A stretch of DNA of 64,000 bases from Stenotrophomonas maltophilia (lineage in GTDB: Bacteria; Pseudomonadota; Gammaproteobacteria; Xanthomonadales; Xanthomonadaceae), in NCBI GenBank assembly GCA_002364755.1, contig DEZI01000005.1, forward strand, positions 119,600 to 183,599, written 5' to 3'. The notes below the pieces were generated by a model. It was not told the origin of the DNA. It was given only the letters and a program-made list of their open reading frames with translations, and did not search any database. Both the position numbers and the translations under genes were made by a program. Numbering within the stretch: the first letter of the stretch is position 1; every line of letters begins with the position of its first letter. Below, in pieces: positions 7,058-16,181 of this stretch.

Positions 7058-8815
7058 GTGAAGACCTTGAGCGCTGCCGAACCTACTGCTGCCGAGCCCC
7101 GCACCGCGGAGGAGGAATCGACCCTGCAACGGCGTGCCCGCACCGCCTGGCTGGCCGGCCTGGCCCATGCCGCGCGCGGCCGGCGGCGGCTGGCGGCCCT
7201 GTGCATCAGCCTGTCCGGTGCCCTGCTGATCGGCCAGGCGGCCGCGATCGCCTGGCTGGTGCAGACGGTGCTGGTGGAGCGCGCGCCGCTGGCCGATGGC
7301 CTGCCGGTGCTGGCCGCGCTGGCGGTCATCCTGGTGCTGCGCACGCTGCTGGGCAGCGCCACCCAGGCCGCCGCCGGGGACGTCGCCGATGCGGCCCGGC
7401 TGGCCCTGCGTGAACGCGTGTTCGCGCGCCTGCTCGGCCACGGCCCGCTGTGGCTGCGCCAGCGCCGCACCGGCGAGCTGGGCGAGCTGATGCTGCACCA
7501 CGGCGATGCCATCGAAAACTATTACAGCGGCTTCCTGCCGGTGCGCACCGAAGTGGTGGTGGTGCCGCTGCTGATCCTCGCTGCGGTGGCGTGGGTCGAC
7601 TGGGTGGTCGCGCTGATCCTGCTGTTCACCGCGCCGCTGGTGCCGTTCTTCATGATGCTGGTGGGCTGGGGTGCCGAAGCCGCCGGTCGCGCGCAGCTGG
7701 GTGAACTGGCGCGCATGAGCGGTCACTTCGCCGACCGCATCAAGGGGCTGGGCCTGCTGCGCCTGTATGGGCAGGGCGAGGCCGAACTGGCCGGCATCGA
7801 AGCGGCGGCCGAAGGGGTGCGCGTGCGCACGATGAAGGTGCTGCGCATCGCCTTCCTGTCCTCCACCGTGCTGGAATTCTTCGCCTCGGTGAGCGTTGCG
7901 ATGGTCGCGCTGTACCTCGGCCTGAGCTACCTGGGGCTGATGTCCCTGCATGCGACGGTGCCGACGCTCGGTGGGGGTCTGTTCTGCCTGCTGCTGGCGC
8001 CGGAGTTTTACGCACCGCTGCGACGGCTGGCCGCGCATTACCACGACCGCGCCAATGCACTGGCCGCCGCTGCCGAAGTCGAGCGGCTGCTGCTGTCGCT
8101 GCCCGGGGAGCCGGCGGTGGCCGAGGTACCGCCGGCACCGCTGGCGGTGGAGCCGGCCGAGGCCGCCTTGCCGCCGCTGCAGGCGCAGGGTCTGGTGCTG
8201 CGCCCGCTCGGTGCTCCGCACGATGTGCTGCAGGGTGTGGACCTGCGGCTGGAGCCCGGCCAGCGGCTGGCCCTGGTCGGCCCCAGCGGCTCGGGCAAGA
8301 GCACGCTGCTGGAAGCGCTGGCCGGTTGGTTGCCGCCGCGTGCCGGCCGGGTGCAGCAACGCGCCGGCGTGCAGGTGGCCTACGCCAGCCAGCGCCCCTA
8401 TCTGTTCCATGGTTCGATTGCCGACAACCTGCGGCTGGCCGACCCCGGTGCCAGCCATGCACGCCTGCGCGCGGTGGCCGAGGCGGCGCAGGTGCTGCAG
8501 TTCGCCCGGCGCCTGCCGGAGGGGCTGGACACGCTGATCGGCGAGCGCGGCTTCGGCCTGTCTGGTGGCGAGGCGCGGCGCATCGGCCTGGCCCGCCTGT
8601 TGCTGCGCGACCCGCAGGTGCTGTTGCTGGATGAGCCGACCGCCTTCCTCGATGCCGAGACCGAAGCGGCGTTGCTGAGCAGCCTGGCCGCTTACGCGCG
8701 TGGCCGCAGCGTGGTGGTGGCCACCCACAGCCCGGCGGTGATCGCCTGGGCCGACCGCTGCCTGTTGTTGCCTGAAGGGCGCCTGGTCGATCCGGCACAG
8801 GCGCTGCGCGCATGA
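7058..8815 (+). CDS. cydD: Thiol/heme ABC exporter subunit CydD
   Basis: Half of the heterodimeric CydDC ABC transporter needed to assemble cytochrome bd. It exports cysteine or glutathione, and a heme role has also been proposed. The N-terminal membrane domain has six hydrophobic helices. The ATPase domain carries Walker A GPSGSGKST (about residue 405), signature LSGGE and Walker B VLLLDEPTAFLD. The frame opens at ATG 6950, but that start would leave no room for a promoter after the FNR site. I chose GTG 7058, which gives 585 residues, the usual family length; a TTG at 7064 is possible. The 3' end overlaps cydC by four bases. Confidence 0.9.
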   Translation: MKTLSAAEPTAAEPRTAEEESTLQRRARTAWLAGLAHAARGRRRLAALCISLSGALLIGQAAAIAWLVQTVLVERAPLADGLPVLAALAVILVLRTLLGSATQAAAGDVADAARLALRERVFARLLGHGPLWLRQRRTGELGELMLHHGDAIENYYSGFLPVRTEVVVVPLLILAAVAWVDWVVALILLFTAPLVPFFMMLVGWGAEAAGRAQLGELARMSGHFADRIKGLGLLRLYGQGEAELAGIEAAAEGVRVRTMKVLRIAFLSSTVLEFFASVSVAMVALYLGLSYLGLMSLHATVPTLGGGLFCLLLAPEFYAPLRRLAAHYHDRANALAAAAEVERLLLSLPGEPAVAEVPPAPLAVEPAEAALPPLQAQGLVLRPLGAPHDVLQGVDLRLEPGQRLALVGPSGSGKSTLLEALAGWLPPRAGRVQQRAGVQVAYASQRPYLFHGSIADNLRLADPGASHARLRAVAEAAQVLQFARRLPEGLDTLIGERGFGLSGGEARRIGLARLLLRDPQVLLLDEPTAFLDAETEAALLSSLAAYARGRSVVVATHSPAVIAWADRCLLLPEGRLVDPAQALRA

Positions 8816-10506
8816 GCCGCTCGGCCGATTCGCTGCGCGCGGTGTTCCTGCGCCACCGACCGCGCCTGCTGCTGACGGTGCTGCTGCTGTGGGTCACGAT
8901 GCTGGCCGGCACCGCGCTGCTGGGCCTGTCCGGTGGCTTCCTCACCGCCGCCGCGCTGGCCGGTGCCGCTGGCCTGGCGCAGGGCTTCAATTTCTTCTCG
9001 CCATCGGCTGGCATCCGCGGCCTGACCATGGCGCGCATCGTCTCGCGCTATTTCGAAAAGCTGGTCGGCCACGATGCCACCCTGCGCATCGCCCGCGACC
9101 TGCGCGTGTGGTTCTTCCGCCGCGCGCTGCCGCTGGCCCCGGCGCGGTTGGGTGCCACGCGTACTGGCGATCTGCTGGCGCGCCTGCTGGGTGACATCGG
9201 TGAAGTCGACGGCCTGCTGGTGCGCGCCATCGGGCCGCTGGTGGCGCTGGGCGCGTTGTCGTTGGTGGCGGTGGTTTCGGCGGCGCTGATCCTGCCCTCG
9301 GCCGCCGTGCTGCTGGCCGTGCTGGCGCTGCTGATCGGCTTCGGCGTGCCGTGGCTGGGCGTACGCGGGCATGACGACGAAGAGGCCGACCGTGCCGCAC
9401 ACCGCACCGCACTGCGTACCGCTGCATTCGAAGGCCTGGAGGGGGCGGGTGATCTGGCCGCGCTGCATGCCGACGCCGCGTGGCAGCTGAAGGTGCGGGT
9501 GGCGGCCAAGCAGCTGGCCTCGCGCGACCGGCGTCGACGCTGGCGGCTGATCGCCGCCTCGACCCTGCACGGCCTGGTGGCTGGGCTGGGTCTGGTGGCG
9601 ATGCTGGCGCTGGCCCTGCAGGCGGCCGAACAGCAGAGCATTCCCGCGGAAATGGCCGCCGGCCTGGTGTTCCTGACCGTAGCGATGATCGAGTTGTGGG
9701 CGGGCATGGGGCTGGCCTGGCAGTCGCTGCAGTCCGGCCGCATCGCCGCGGACCGCCTGCAGTCCATCGTCGAGCAGACGCCGACGGTGGAGGACCCGGC
9801 AGCGCCGCAGGCAGTGCCCAACGGGGCGGCCGTACAGTGGGAGAACGTGCACTTCCGTTGGCCGGGTGCGGCGCGGCCGGTACTGGCGGGCCTGCAGCTG
9901 GGCCTGGCACCGGGTGAGCGCATCGCCATCCGCGGCGACAGCGGCAGTGGCAAGACCACGCTGTCGAGCCTGCTGCTGCGCCTGTGGGATCCGCAGCAGG
10001 GACGGGTGAGTTACGGCGGTCGCGACCTGCGCGAGTTCGCCCAGGAAGACTGGCACCGGCAGCTGGCATGGCTGCCGCAGAACGCGCCGGTGTTTGCCGG
10101 CAGCGTGGCCGAGAACCTGCGGCTGGGTGATCCGGAGGCAGGCGATGACGCCCTGTGGGCGGTGCTGCGCCGCGTACGGCTGGGTGAGTGGGCCGAGCGC
10201 AATGGCGGCCTGCAGACCTGGGTGGGCGAGAACGGCGCGACGATGTCGGCCGGGCAGGCAAGGCGGCTGGCCTTGGCGCGCGCGCTGCTGCGCAATGCAC
10301 CGATCCTGTTGCTGGACGAACCGACCGAAGGCCTGGACGTGGATACCGCGCATGCGCTGCTGCAGGATCTGGCTGGATTGCTGGAGGGGCGCAGCCTGTT
10401 GATGATCACCCACGACGACCTGCCCGACGGCGTGGTCGATGCGCAGTACCGTTTGCGTGACGGCGTGTTGCAGCGGGAATCCACGCATGGCGTGGATCTA
10501 CTGTAG
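8812..10506 (+). CDS. cydC: Thiol/heme ABC exporter subunit CydC
   Basis: Partner half-transporter of CydD, 564 residues, translationally coupled through an ATGA overlap. The membrane domain is followed by an ATPase domain with Walker A GDSGSGKTT (about residue 380), a non-canonical signature MSAGQ in place of LSGGQ, and Walker B ILLLDEPTEGLD. The last seven codons (STHGVDL region) are written by a SMAG palindrome at 10479-10501, so the extreme C terminus is repeat-derived. The gene faces the DUF1294 gene tail to tail, with more palindromes between. Confidence 0.95.
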   Translation: MSRSADSLRAVFLRHRPRLLLTVLLLWVTMLAGTALLGLSGGFLTAAALAGAAGLAQGFNFFSPSAGIRGLTMARIVSRYFEKLVGHDATLRIARDLRVWFFRRALPLAPARLGATRTGDLLARLLGDIGEVDGLLVRAIGPLVALGALSLVAVVSAALILPSAAVLLAVLALLIGFGVPWLGVRGHDDEEADRAAHRTALRTAAFEGLEGAGDLAALHADAAWQLKVRVAAKQLASRDRRRRWRLIAASTLHGLVAGLGLVAMLALALQAAEQQSIPAEMAAGLVFLTVAMIELWAGMGLAWQSLQSGRIAADRLQSIVEQTPTVEDPAAPQAVPNGAAVQWENVHFRWPGAARPVLAGLQLGLAPGERIAIRGDSGSGKTTLSSLLLRLWDPQQGRVSYGGRDLREFAQEDWHRQLAWLPQNAPVFAGSVAENLRLGDPEAGDDALWAVLRRVRLGEWAERNGGLQTWVGENGATMSAGQARRLALARALLRNAPILLLDEPTEGLDVDTAHALLQDLAGLLEGRSLLMITHDDLPDGVVDAQYRLRDGVLQRESTHGVDLL

Positions 10507-10563
10507 AGCCGAGCTTATGCTCGGCTCCGCGCAGAAGGCAGCCGAGCATGGGCTCGGCTTTAC
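10479..10563. repeat. Cluster of three SMAG palindromes, the first inside the end of cydC
   Basis: Element a: ATCCACGC-ATG-GCGTGGAT followed by CTAC (10479-10501), that is GTAG-first on the minus strand and inside the cydC frame. Element b: GTAG plus AGCCGAGC-TTAT-GCTCGGCT (10503-10527). Element c: inverted copy AGCCGAGC-ATGG-GCTCGGCT (10540-10559). Elements b and c form an inverted pair between convergent genes and may act as a bidirectional transcription barrier. Confidence 0.8.
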
Positions 10564-10577
10564 ACTCATCCGGGTGG

Positions 10578-10922
10578 TTACCGCGAAAATTCGCGCAGCA
10601 TCACTGCGATCGACGCCACGTTGGCCAGCACGCACAGCCAGAACACCCACTGGAATTCCGCCTTGCGGTGCTTGTGCCGGAACAGCGCCTGACCCAGCAG
10701 CGCGCCCGGCCAGCCACCGGCGAAGGCGAGCAGCTGCAACGTGCGTTCGGGGATGCGCCACTGCTTGCGCTGTGCCGCCCGCTTGTCATGTCCGTACAGG
10801 CCGCACGACAGCGAACTGGCCAGCAGGCACCAGCCGCCCAGCCACAGCGGCAGCACGCCGCTGACCGTCATCGCGATAAGCGCGCCGAACGCAGCCAGTG
10901 CCAGGTTGCGCCGCCAGGCCAC
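10578..10922 (-). CDS. DUF1294 family membrane protein
   Basis: A 114-residue protein with about four hydrophobic segments, matching the DUF1294 pattern. YGHDKRAA appears near residue 43, RIPERTLQLLAFAGGWPGALLGQALFRHK follows directly, and a final transmembrane helix (FWLCVLANVASIAVM) closes the chain. Its function is unknown in all species. The start ATG 10922 directly abuts the metX stop at 10923 (no spacer), so both are probably one transcript. Palindromic repeats follow its 3' end. Confidence 0.85.
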   Translation of the reverse strand: MAWRRNLALAAFGALIAMTVSGVLPLWLGGWCLLASSLSCGLYGHDKRAAQRKQWRIPERTLQLLAFAGGWPGALLGQALFRHKHRKAEFQWVFWLCVLANVASIAVMLREFSR

Positions 10923-12035
10923 TTACAGCGCGTCGAGGAAGCCGCGCACGGCCGGGCCGAAGCGGTCGAAATCGACGAGGAAGGCGTCGTGGCCCTGCGG
11001 TGAGTCCAGGCCGATGAACTGTGCATCGGCACCACCGGCACGCAGGCCGTCGGCGACCTGTTGCTGCTGCTGCACCGGGAACAGGATGTCGGTGTTGGCG
11101 CCGATGGCCAGCGCCCTTTCGACGCGGATCTTCGCCAGCCCGGCCAGCACGTCGCCGTCGGCATACTCGGCCAGGTCGAACCAGTCCATCGAACGGCTCA
11201 GATACAGGTAGCAGTTTGGATCGAAGAAGCGCACGAATCGCCGTGCATGGCCTTCGAGGTAGCTTTCGACCTGGAATTCCAGACCGAACGGGTCATCATC
11301 GGTCTGGTCCGAATCCAGTCGCACGCGACCGAAGCGGCCATCCCATTCCAGCGCGGAACGGTAGGTGATCACGCCCAGCTTGCGTGCCATGCGCATGCCC
11401 GATTCCGGATAATCGGTTTCGGTATAGCGCCCGCCATCCCACTTGGGGTCGAGGCGGATGGCTTCGCGCTGCAGCGAGCGGATGGCAATGGAGAACGGCA
11501 AGGCCTGCGCGCTGCCGGAAATGTTGATGTGGCTGCGGGCGATGCCCGGCTGCAGCATCAGCACCGCCAGCGCGGTCATGCCGCCCATCGAATTGCCGAC
11601 CACGCAGGCCAGCTGCTCGATGCCCAGCGCGTGCACGACCTCGATGGCCGCGCGTGCACCGTCTTCTACCGACAGTTCCGGGAAGTCGAGGCGATAGAGC
11701 TCGCCGGTGGCCGGATCCAGCGAGGCCGGGCCAGTGGAACCCTTGCAGCTGCCCAGCGAATTGACGCAGACCACGAACCAGCGGTCGGTGTCGATCGGCT
11801 TGCCAGCGCCGACCATCGCTTCCCACCAGCCTGGGGCCGGGTTGTCGGCATTGGCGGCGGCATGTGCGTCCGGCGACAGGCCGGTGACGATCAGGATCGC
11901 GTTGCGGCCGTCGGCGGCCAGCGTGCCCCAGGTCTCGTAGGCCACGCGCGCGCCATGCAGGGCGCCGCCGCGCTTGAACGGGAACGGCGAGGGCAGGGCA
12001 TGAAATCGGGTGCCGGGCGGGATGAATTCAGTCAT
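10923..12035 (-). CDS. metX: MetX-type homoserine/serine O-acyltransferase
   Basis: Alpha/beta-hydrolase acyltransferase of 370 residues that activates an amino-acid hydroxyl for sulfur incorporation. The nucleophile elbow GNSMGGM (serine near residue 148), the PFGLEFQVESYLEGHA segment and the C-terminal histidine in DSPQGHDAFL match MetX. Published work on Xanthomonadaceae assigns members of this family succinyl-CoA-dependent activity on homoserine or on serine, so the substrate here is open: methionine or cysteine synthesis. The start ATG 12035 gives a typical N terminus (IPPGTRFHALPSPF). A single SMAG palindrome lies upstream. Confidence 0.9.
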   Translation of the reverse strand: MTEFIPPGTRFHALPSPFPFKRGGALHGARVAYETWGTLAADGRNAILIVTGLSPDAHAAANADNPAPGWWEAMVGAGKPIDTDRWFVVCVNSLGSCKGSTGPASLDPATGELYRLDFPELSVEDGARAAIEVVHALGIEQLACVVGNSMGGMTALAVLMLQPGIARSHINISGSAQALPFSIAIRSLQREAIRLDPKWDGGRYTETDYPESGMRMARKLGVITYRSALEWDGRFGRVRLDSDQTDDDPFGLEFQVESYLEGHARRFVRFFDPNCYLYLSRSMDWFDLAEYADGDVLAGLAKIRVERALAIGANTDILFPVQQQQQVADGLRAGGADAQFIGLDSPQGHDAFLVDFDRFGPAVRGFLDAL

Positions 12036-12102
12036 GCGGGCATTCTAGCGGGGACGCCTGTGCAGCAGGCGACACGCTGGTTTCCATTGCCGGCGCACGC
12101 AT

Positions 12103-12126
12103 CCGCCGGTCATGGCCCGGCGCTAC
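12103..12126 (-). repeat. Single SMAG palindrome upstream of metX
   Basis: On the minus strand this reads GTAGCGCCGGGCCATGACCG followed by GCGG. It is a stem of the common GCCGGGC class with the GTAG end, lying between the ccm operon 3' end and metX. Confidence 0.75.
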
Positions 12127-12183
12127 CGGTGATTGGTGCGCGGGTAGCGACGGCCATGCCCGGCGAGCGCAGCGGTGCGCGAT

Positions 12184-13173
12184 CTACGGGAACCGGAGCT
12201 CCACCACGCCGTCATGCGGCAGCTGCACGCGCACCACTTCGCTCTGCAGGTCGCCATCGCTGCGATTGGCGCTGCCACTGCGCGAAACGCGTGCCAGCAC
12301 TTCCACTTCGGCATGCGCCGACAGAGGTGCGGTCGGCATCGGGCTGTCGCCGTCACCGAGGCCGACCGTTGCCGGGAAACCGGCCAGCGGCAGCCTGCGT
12401 GCGGCCACCGGCATCGGCGGGCCACCGACGGCGCGTGCGAGCACGAACACCTGGGTGCTGGCCGGCCAATCAGCCTGCTTCAACGAGGCGGGCAGCTGCA
12501 CGCGGACCTGCAGCAGGGCGGGCGCCTCCGCGGCCGGTGCGTCCACCGCCTGGCCGGCGGCCTCGCGGGCGATGGCGATCTGTGCCTGCAGGGCCTGCGC
12601 GGCACCGGGCTCCAGGCGCGGCAGCAGGCTGCTCCAGACATCGGCCGCTTCGGCATTGCGGCCGCGTTGGCGCAGGGCGATGCCGAGCAGCCAGCTGGCG
12701 CGCTCGGCATCGGGTGCCAGGCGACGGGCCTGCCGCAGCCAGTCCATCGCCGTGTCATCGAACTGCTTGCCCGCATCGGCCTGCGCGCGTGCCTGCGCGG
12801 CTTCCACCAGCACGCCGGCATCATCCGGGGCGAGGGCAACGGCGCGGGCGAAGGCGTCGGCGGCGGCCGGGGCATCGCCGAGCTCGGCCTGCGAGCGGCC
12901 CAGCAGCGCCCAGCCATCGGCGCGTTGCGGGTCGCTCTGCAGTGCCTGGTGCAGTGCCTTCACCCTATCACGCAGGGTGGCCACCGACGGTGCCGGCTGC
13001 ACCTGTGCGGCGCGCGGGTCGCCCACCAGCAGGTACAGGCAGGCACCGACCACGCCCAGTGCCAGCACACCCGTCACGAAACCGCGGCGGCCCTGGCGGC
13101 GCAGCGGCCACAGCACCAGCGCGGCCATCAGCGCGGCGACCAGGCCGGCCAGCACGGGCAGAAGGTTGCTCAC
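12184..13173 (-). CDS. ccmI: Cytochrome c maturation protein CcmI
   Basis: Membrane-anchored apocytochrome c chaperone, 329 residues. Two N-terminal transmembrane helices (about 4-22 and 30-50) are followed by tetratricopeptide repeats (LRDRVKALHQALQSDP, WALLGRSQAELGD, ADAFARAVALAPDD) and a beta-rich C-terminal domain (LLQVRVQLPASL onward). This matches the fused C-terminal half of E. coli CcmH, here a separate gene. The start is GTG 13173: it overlaps the ccmH stop as GTGA and gives VSNLLPVLAG; the longer open frame upstream is a shadow of ccmH. It is the last gene of ccmABCDEFGHI. Confidence 0.9.
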   Translation of the reverse strand: MSNLLPVLAGLVAALMAALVLWPLRRQGRRGFVTGVLALGVVGACLYLLVGDPRAAQVQPAPSVATLRDRVKALHQALQSDPQRADGWALLGRSQAELGDAPAAADAFARAVALAPDDAGVLVEAAQARAQADAGKQFDDTAMDWLRQARRLAPDAERASWLLGIALRQRGRNAEAADVWSSLLPRLEPGAAQALQAQIAIAREAAGQAVDAPAAEAPALLQVRVQLPASLKQADWPASTQVFVLARAVGGPPMPVAARRLPLAGFPATVGLGDGDSPMPTAPLSAHAEVEVLARVSRSGSANRSDGDLQSEVVRVQLPHDGVVELRFP

Positions 13174-13655
13174 CAGCCATCTCCTTCGTCGGCGTTGCCG
13201 GCCGGTGCCGGCGCCACGTTGCGGCCACGGCGGCGGACGATGCCCAGCACCACCACGCCACCGGCGCCAAGCAGCAGCAGCGGGCCGCCCCACAGCAGCC
13301 AGGTACCGGGCTGCAGCGGCGGCTGGTAGAGCACGAACTCACCGTAGCGGGCCACCAGGAACTGCTTGATCTGCGCATCGTCGAGACCCTGCTGCATCAG
13401 CTGCAGCACCTCGCGGCGCAGGTCCTGGGCAATCTGTGCGTTGGAATCGGCCAGCGACTGGTTCTGGCACTGCACGCAGCGCAGCTGCGCGGCCAGGTCG
13501 TGGAAGCGGGCTTCTTCGGCTGCGTCGCGGAAGGCGAGCGGACGCGGGTCGTGCAGCGGCTGCTGGGCAGGCGCGGGCAGCGCCGCCGCCATCAGCAGCG
13601 CAAGCAGCAGCCAGTGCAGCGGCTTACGGATTACTGTGCAGGCCGGCATCGGCAT
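13170..13655 (-). CDS. ccmH: Cytochrome c maturation protein CcmH
   Basis: Periplasm-facing thiol-disulfide protein that helps keep apocytochrome cysteines reduced for heme ligation. It has 161 residues: a signal/anchor at about 13-30, the redox motif LRCVQCQNQS near residue 59, and a C-terminal transmembrane helix (LLWGGPLLLLGAGGVVVLGI). The ATG at 13655 lies inside the end of ccmG (32-base overlap). An ATG two codons later is equally possible. The stop overlaps ccmI. Confidence 0.92.
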   Translation of the reverse strand: MPMPACTVIRKPLHWLLLALLMAAALPAPAQQPLHDPRPLAFRDAAEEARFHDLAAQLRCVQCQNQSLADSNAQIAQDLRREVLQLMQQGLDDAQIKQFLVARYGEFVLYQPPLQPGTWLLWGGPLLLLGAGGVVVLGIVRRRGRNVAPAPAGNADEGDGW

Positions 13656-14241
13656 TGCCCTGGGCTTTCTCGATCTTCTGCAGCGCCGGAATCAATTTTT
13701 CGTCGACCACCTGCTGGGTCATCGCGCCGCTGTACTTCCAGCGCACGATGCCGCTGCCGTCGACCAGGAAGGTCTCCGGCGCGGCGGTCACGCCCCAGTC
13801 GATGGCGGTGCGGCCTTCGACATCGCTCAGCACCACCATGAACGGGTTGCCCAGCGTTTCCAGCCAATGCAGCGCGTCGGTCGGCTCGTCCTTCCAGTTG
13901 TAGCCGATCACGCGCACGCGCTTGCTCTCGGCGAAGCGGGTCAGTACCGGGTGTTCCTCGCGGCAGGCCGCGCACCAGCTGCCCCACACGTTCAGCAGGT
14001 AGGGCGCGCCGCGCAGCTCTTCGCTGCGCACGGTCATGCTGGGGTCGTGCAGCACCGGCAGGGCAAAGGCCGGTGCCGGCTTGTCGATCAGCGCCGACGG
14101 CAGCACGTCGCGCTGCGGGTCGCCCGATTTCATCACCCCGTAGATCATCAGCCCCAGCAGGCCGAAGAAGAACAGCACGCCGATCACGATGGCTACCGGC
14201 GGCAGCGGGCGGGAAGGACGCGGGGCGGGGGACTCGGACAT
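13624..14241 (-). CDS. ccmG: Thiol:disulfide interchange protein DsbE/CcmG
   Basis: Membrane-anchored periplasmic thioredoxin of the cytochrome c maturation system, 205 residues. After a single N-terminal helix (about 15-37) comes the thioredoxin fold with active site WGSWCAACREEHP (about residues 82-94) and the cis-proline loop GVTAAPETFLVD. The start ATG 14241 (MSESPAPRPS) has a GGAG ribosome-binding site; the open frame extends upstream to 14364 but lies within ccmF and is not real. It starts eight bases after the ccmF stop. Confidence 0.95.
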   Translation of the reverse strand: MSESPAPRPSRPLPPVAIVIGVLFFFGLLGLMIYGVMKSGDPQRDVLPSALIDKPAPAFALPVLHDPSMTVRSEELRGAPYLLNVWGSWCAACREEHPVLTRFAESKRVRVIGYNWKDEPTDALHWLETLGNPFMVVLSDVEGRTAIDWGVTAAPETFLVDGSGIVRWKYSGAMTQQVVDEKLIPALQKIEKAQGNADAGLHSNP

Positions 14242-14249
14242 GGAAACTC

Positions 14250-16181
14250 CTACGGACGGCGGAAACGGCGGTCGGCGGCGGTGATGAATCCGCCCAGGGC
14301 CATCAGCAGCGCGCCCAGCCAGATCCAGCGCACGAACGGCTTGATGTGGACCCGTACCGCCCATGCATTGTTGCCCAGCGGCTCGCCCAATGCCACGTAG
14401 ACATCACCGCTCAGGCGTGCATCGATGCCGGCTTCGGTCATTACCTGGCCACCGCTGGCGTACTGGCGTTTTTCCGGGTGCAGCAGGGCCAGCTCGCGAC
14501 CGTTGCGGAACACCCGCAGGTGGCCGCGATCGGCGGTGAAGTTGGGGCCCTCGCGATGGTCCACGCCCTCGAAGCGCACTTCGTGGCGACCGACCACCAC
14601 CTGCTGGCCCGGCGCCAGCGCGACTTCGCGCTGCACGTTCAGCGCTTCCACCAGCAGCGCGCCGGCCAGGAAAACCGCAATGCCGGTGTGGGCGACGATC
14701 ATGCCGAGCATCTCGGCCGTGAAGCGGCCATTGCCGCGCAGGCGCTGCCAGACGAAGCGCGCGGTACCCAGCCCGACCCAGGCGGCGGCGGCCACGCCGA
14801 GGCCGGCCTTCCAGCCGTTCTGCGGCGCCTGCCACCAGGCCAGCCCACCCAGCAGCACGGCCAGGCCCAGCCATGGTGCCAGCAGGGCGAACGCGCGCGA
14901 CGGCTGGTCACGCTGCCACTTCACCAGCGGGCCGAAGGGCAGCAGCAGCACCATCGGCGCCATCAGCAGCAGGAACAGGCTGCCGAAATAGGGCGGGCCG
15001 ACCGAGATCTTGCCCAGCGACAGCGCGTCGGCCAGCAGCGGATACAGCGTGCCCAGCAGCACCATCGCGCAGGCGGTGGCCAGCAGCAGGTTGTTGGCCA
15101 GCAGCAGGGTTTCGCGTGAGGTGGCAGTGAAGCCGCGGCGCGGGTCATCGGCATCCACGCTGAGGCCGCTGGCGCGCAGCACGTACAGCAGCAGGCTGCC
15201 ACCGACCAGCAGCGACAGGAACACCAGGATGAACAAGCCACGCGACGGATCGGCGGCGAACGAATGCACGCTGGTCAGCACGCCCGAGCGCACCAGGAAG
15301 GTGCCCAGCAGCGACAGCGCGAAGGCGGCGATGGCCAGCAGCAGGGTCCAGCTGCCGAAGGTGCCGCGCTTTTCAGTGACGGCCTGCGAGTGGATCAGCG
15401 CTGCGCCGACCAGCCAGGGCATGAAACTGGCATTTTCCACCGGGTCCCAGAACCACCAGCCGCCCCAGCCCAGCTCGTAATAGGCCCACCAGCTGCCCAG
15501 CGCGATGCCCAGGGTCAGGAAGCCCCAGGCCACGTTGGTCCACGGCCGCGTCCAGCGCAGCCAGCGCGCATCCACGCGGCCTTCCAGCAGGGCGGCCACG
15601 GCGAAGGCGAACGGCACCGCGAAACCGACGTAGCCCAGGTACAGCATCGGCGGGTGGATGATCAGGCCGGGGTCCTGCAGCAGTGGATTGAGGTCGCGGC
15701 CTTCCAGCGGCGCCGGGTTCAGGCGCAGGAACGGGTTGGAGGTGAAGATGAGGAAGGCGAGGAAGCCGACGCTGACCACGCCCATCACCGCCAGAACGCG
15801 CGCCTGCACCGGCGCGGGCAGGTGCCGCGAGAACAGCGCCACCGCACCGGTCCACAGCGCCAGCACCAGCGCCCACATCAGCAGCGAGCCCTCGTGCGCG
15901 CCCCAGACCGCCGAGTAGCGGTAGATCATCGGCAGCAGTGAATTGGAATTCTCGGCCACGTAGCGCACCGAGAAATCCTGCTGCACGAAGGCGGCAGTCA
16001 GCACCGCGAACGCGCCGGCCACCAGTAGCAGCTGGGCCAGCGCGGCCGGTCGGGCCACCGCCATCCACGCGTCGTTGCCACGCTGCGCGCCCACCAGCGG
16101 CAGGCCGGCCTGCAGCAGCGAGGCCAGCAACGCACACAGCAGCAGGATCTGGCCCAGCTCTGGCAGCACTCCAGGCAACAC
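14250..16181 (-). CDS. ccmF: Heme lyase CcmF/NrfE family protein
   Basis: Large inner-membrane heme lyase that transfers heme from CcmE to apocytochrome c, 643 residues with about 14 transmembrane helices. The tryptophan-rich WWD heme-handling motif is visible as GWGGWWFWDPVENASFMPW (about residues 230-248), and conserved segments RYSAVWGAHEGSLLMW and HPPMLYLGYVGF flank it. The start MLPGVLPELGQ at 16181 directly adjoins the ccmE stop at 16182. Confidence 0.97.
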   Translation of the reverse strand: MLPGVLPELGQILLLCALLASLLQAGLPLVGAQRGNDAWMAVARPAALAQLLLVAGAFAVLTAAFVQQDFSVRYVAENSNSLLPMIYRYSAVWGAHEGSLLMWALVLALWTGAVALFSRHLPAPVQARVLAVMGVVSVGFLAFLIFTSNPFLRLNPAPLEGRDLNPLLQDPGLIIHPPMLYLGYVGFAVPFAFAVAALLEGRVDARWLRWTRPWTNVAWGFLTLGIALGSWWAYYELGWGGWWFWDPVENASFMPWLVGAALIHSQAVTEKRGTFGSWTLLLAIAAFALSLLGTFLVRSGVLTSVHSFAADPSRGLFILVFLSLLVGGSLLLYVLRASGLSVDADDPRRGFTATSRETLLLANNLLLATACAMVLLGTLYPLLADALSLGKISVGPPYFGSLFLLLMAPMVLLLPFGPLVKWQRDQPSRAFALLAPWLGLAVLLGGLAWWQAPQNGWKAGLGVAAAAWVGLGTARFVWQRLRGNGRFTAEMLGMIVAHTGIAVFLAGALLVEALNVQREVALAPGQQVVVGRHEVRFEGVDHREGPNFTADRGHLRVFRNGRELALLHPEKRQYASGGQVMTEAGIDARLSGDVYVALGEPLGNNAWAVRVHIKPFVRWIWLGALLMALGGFITAADRRFRRP

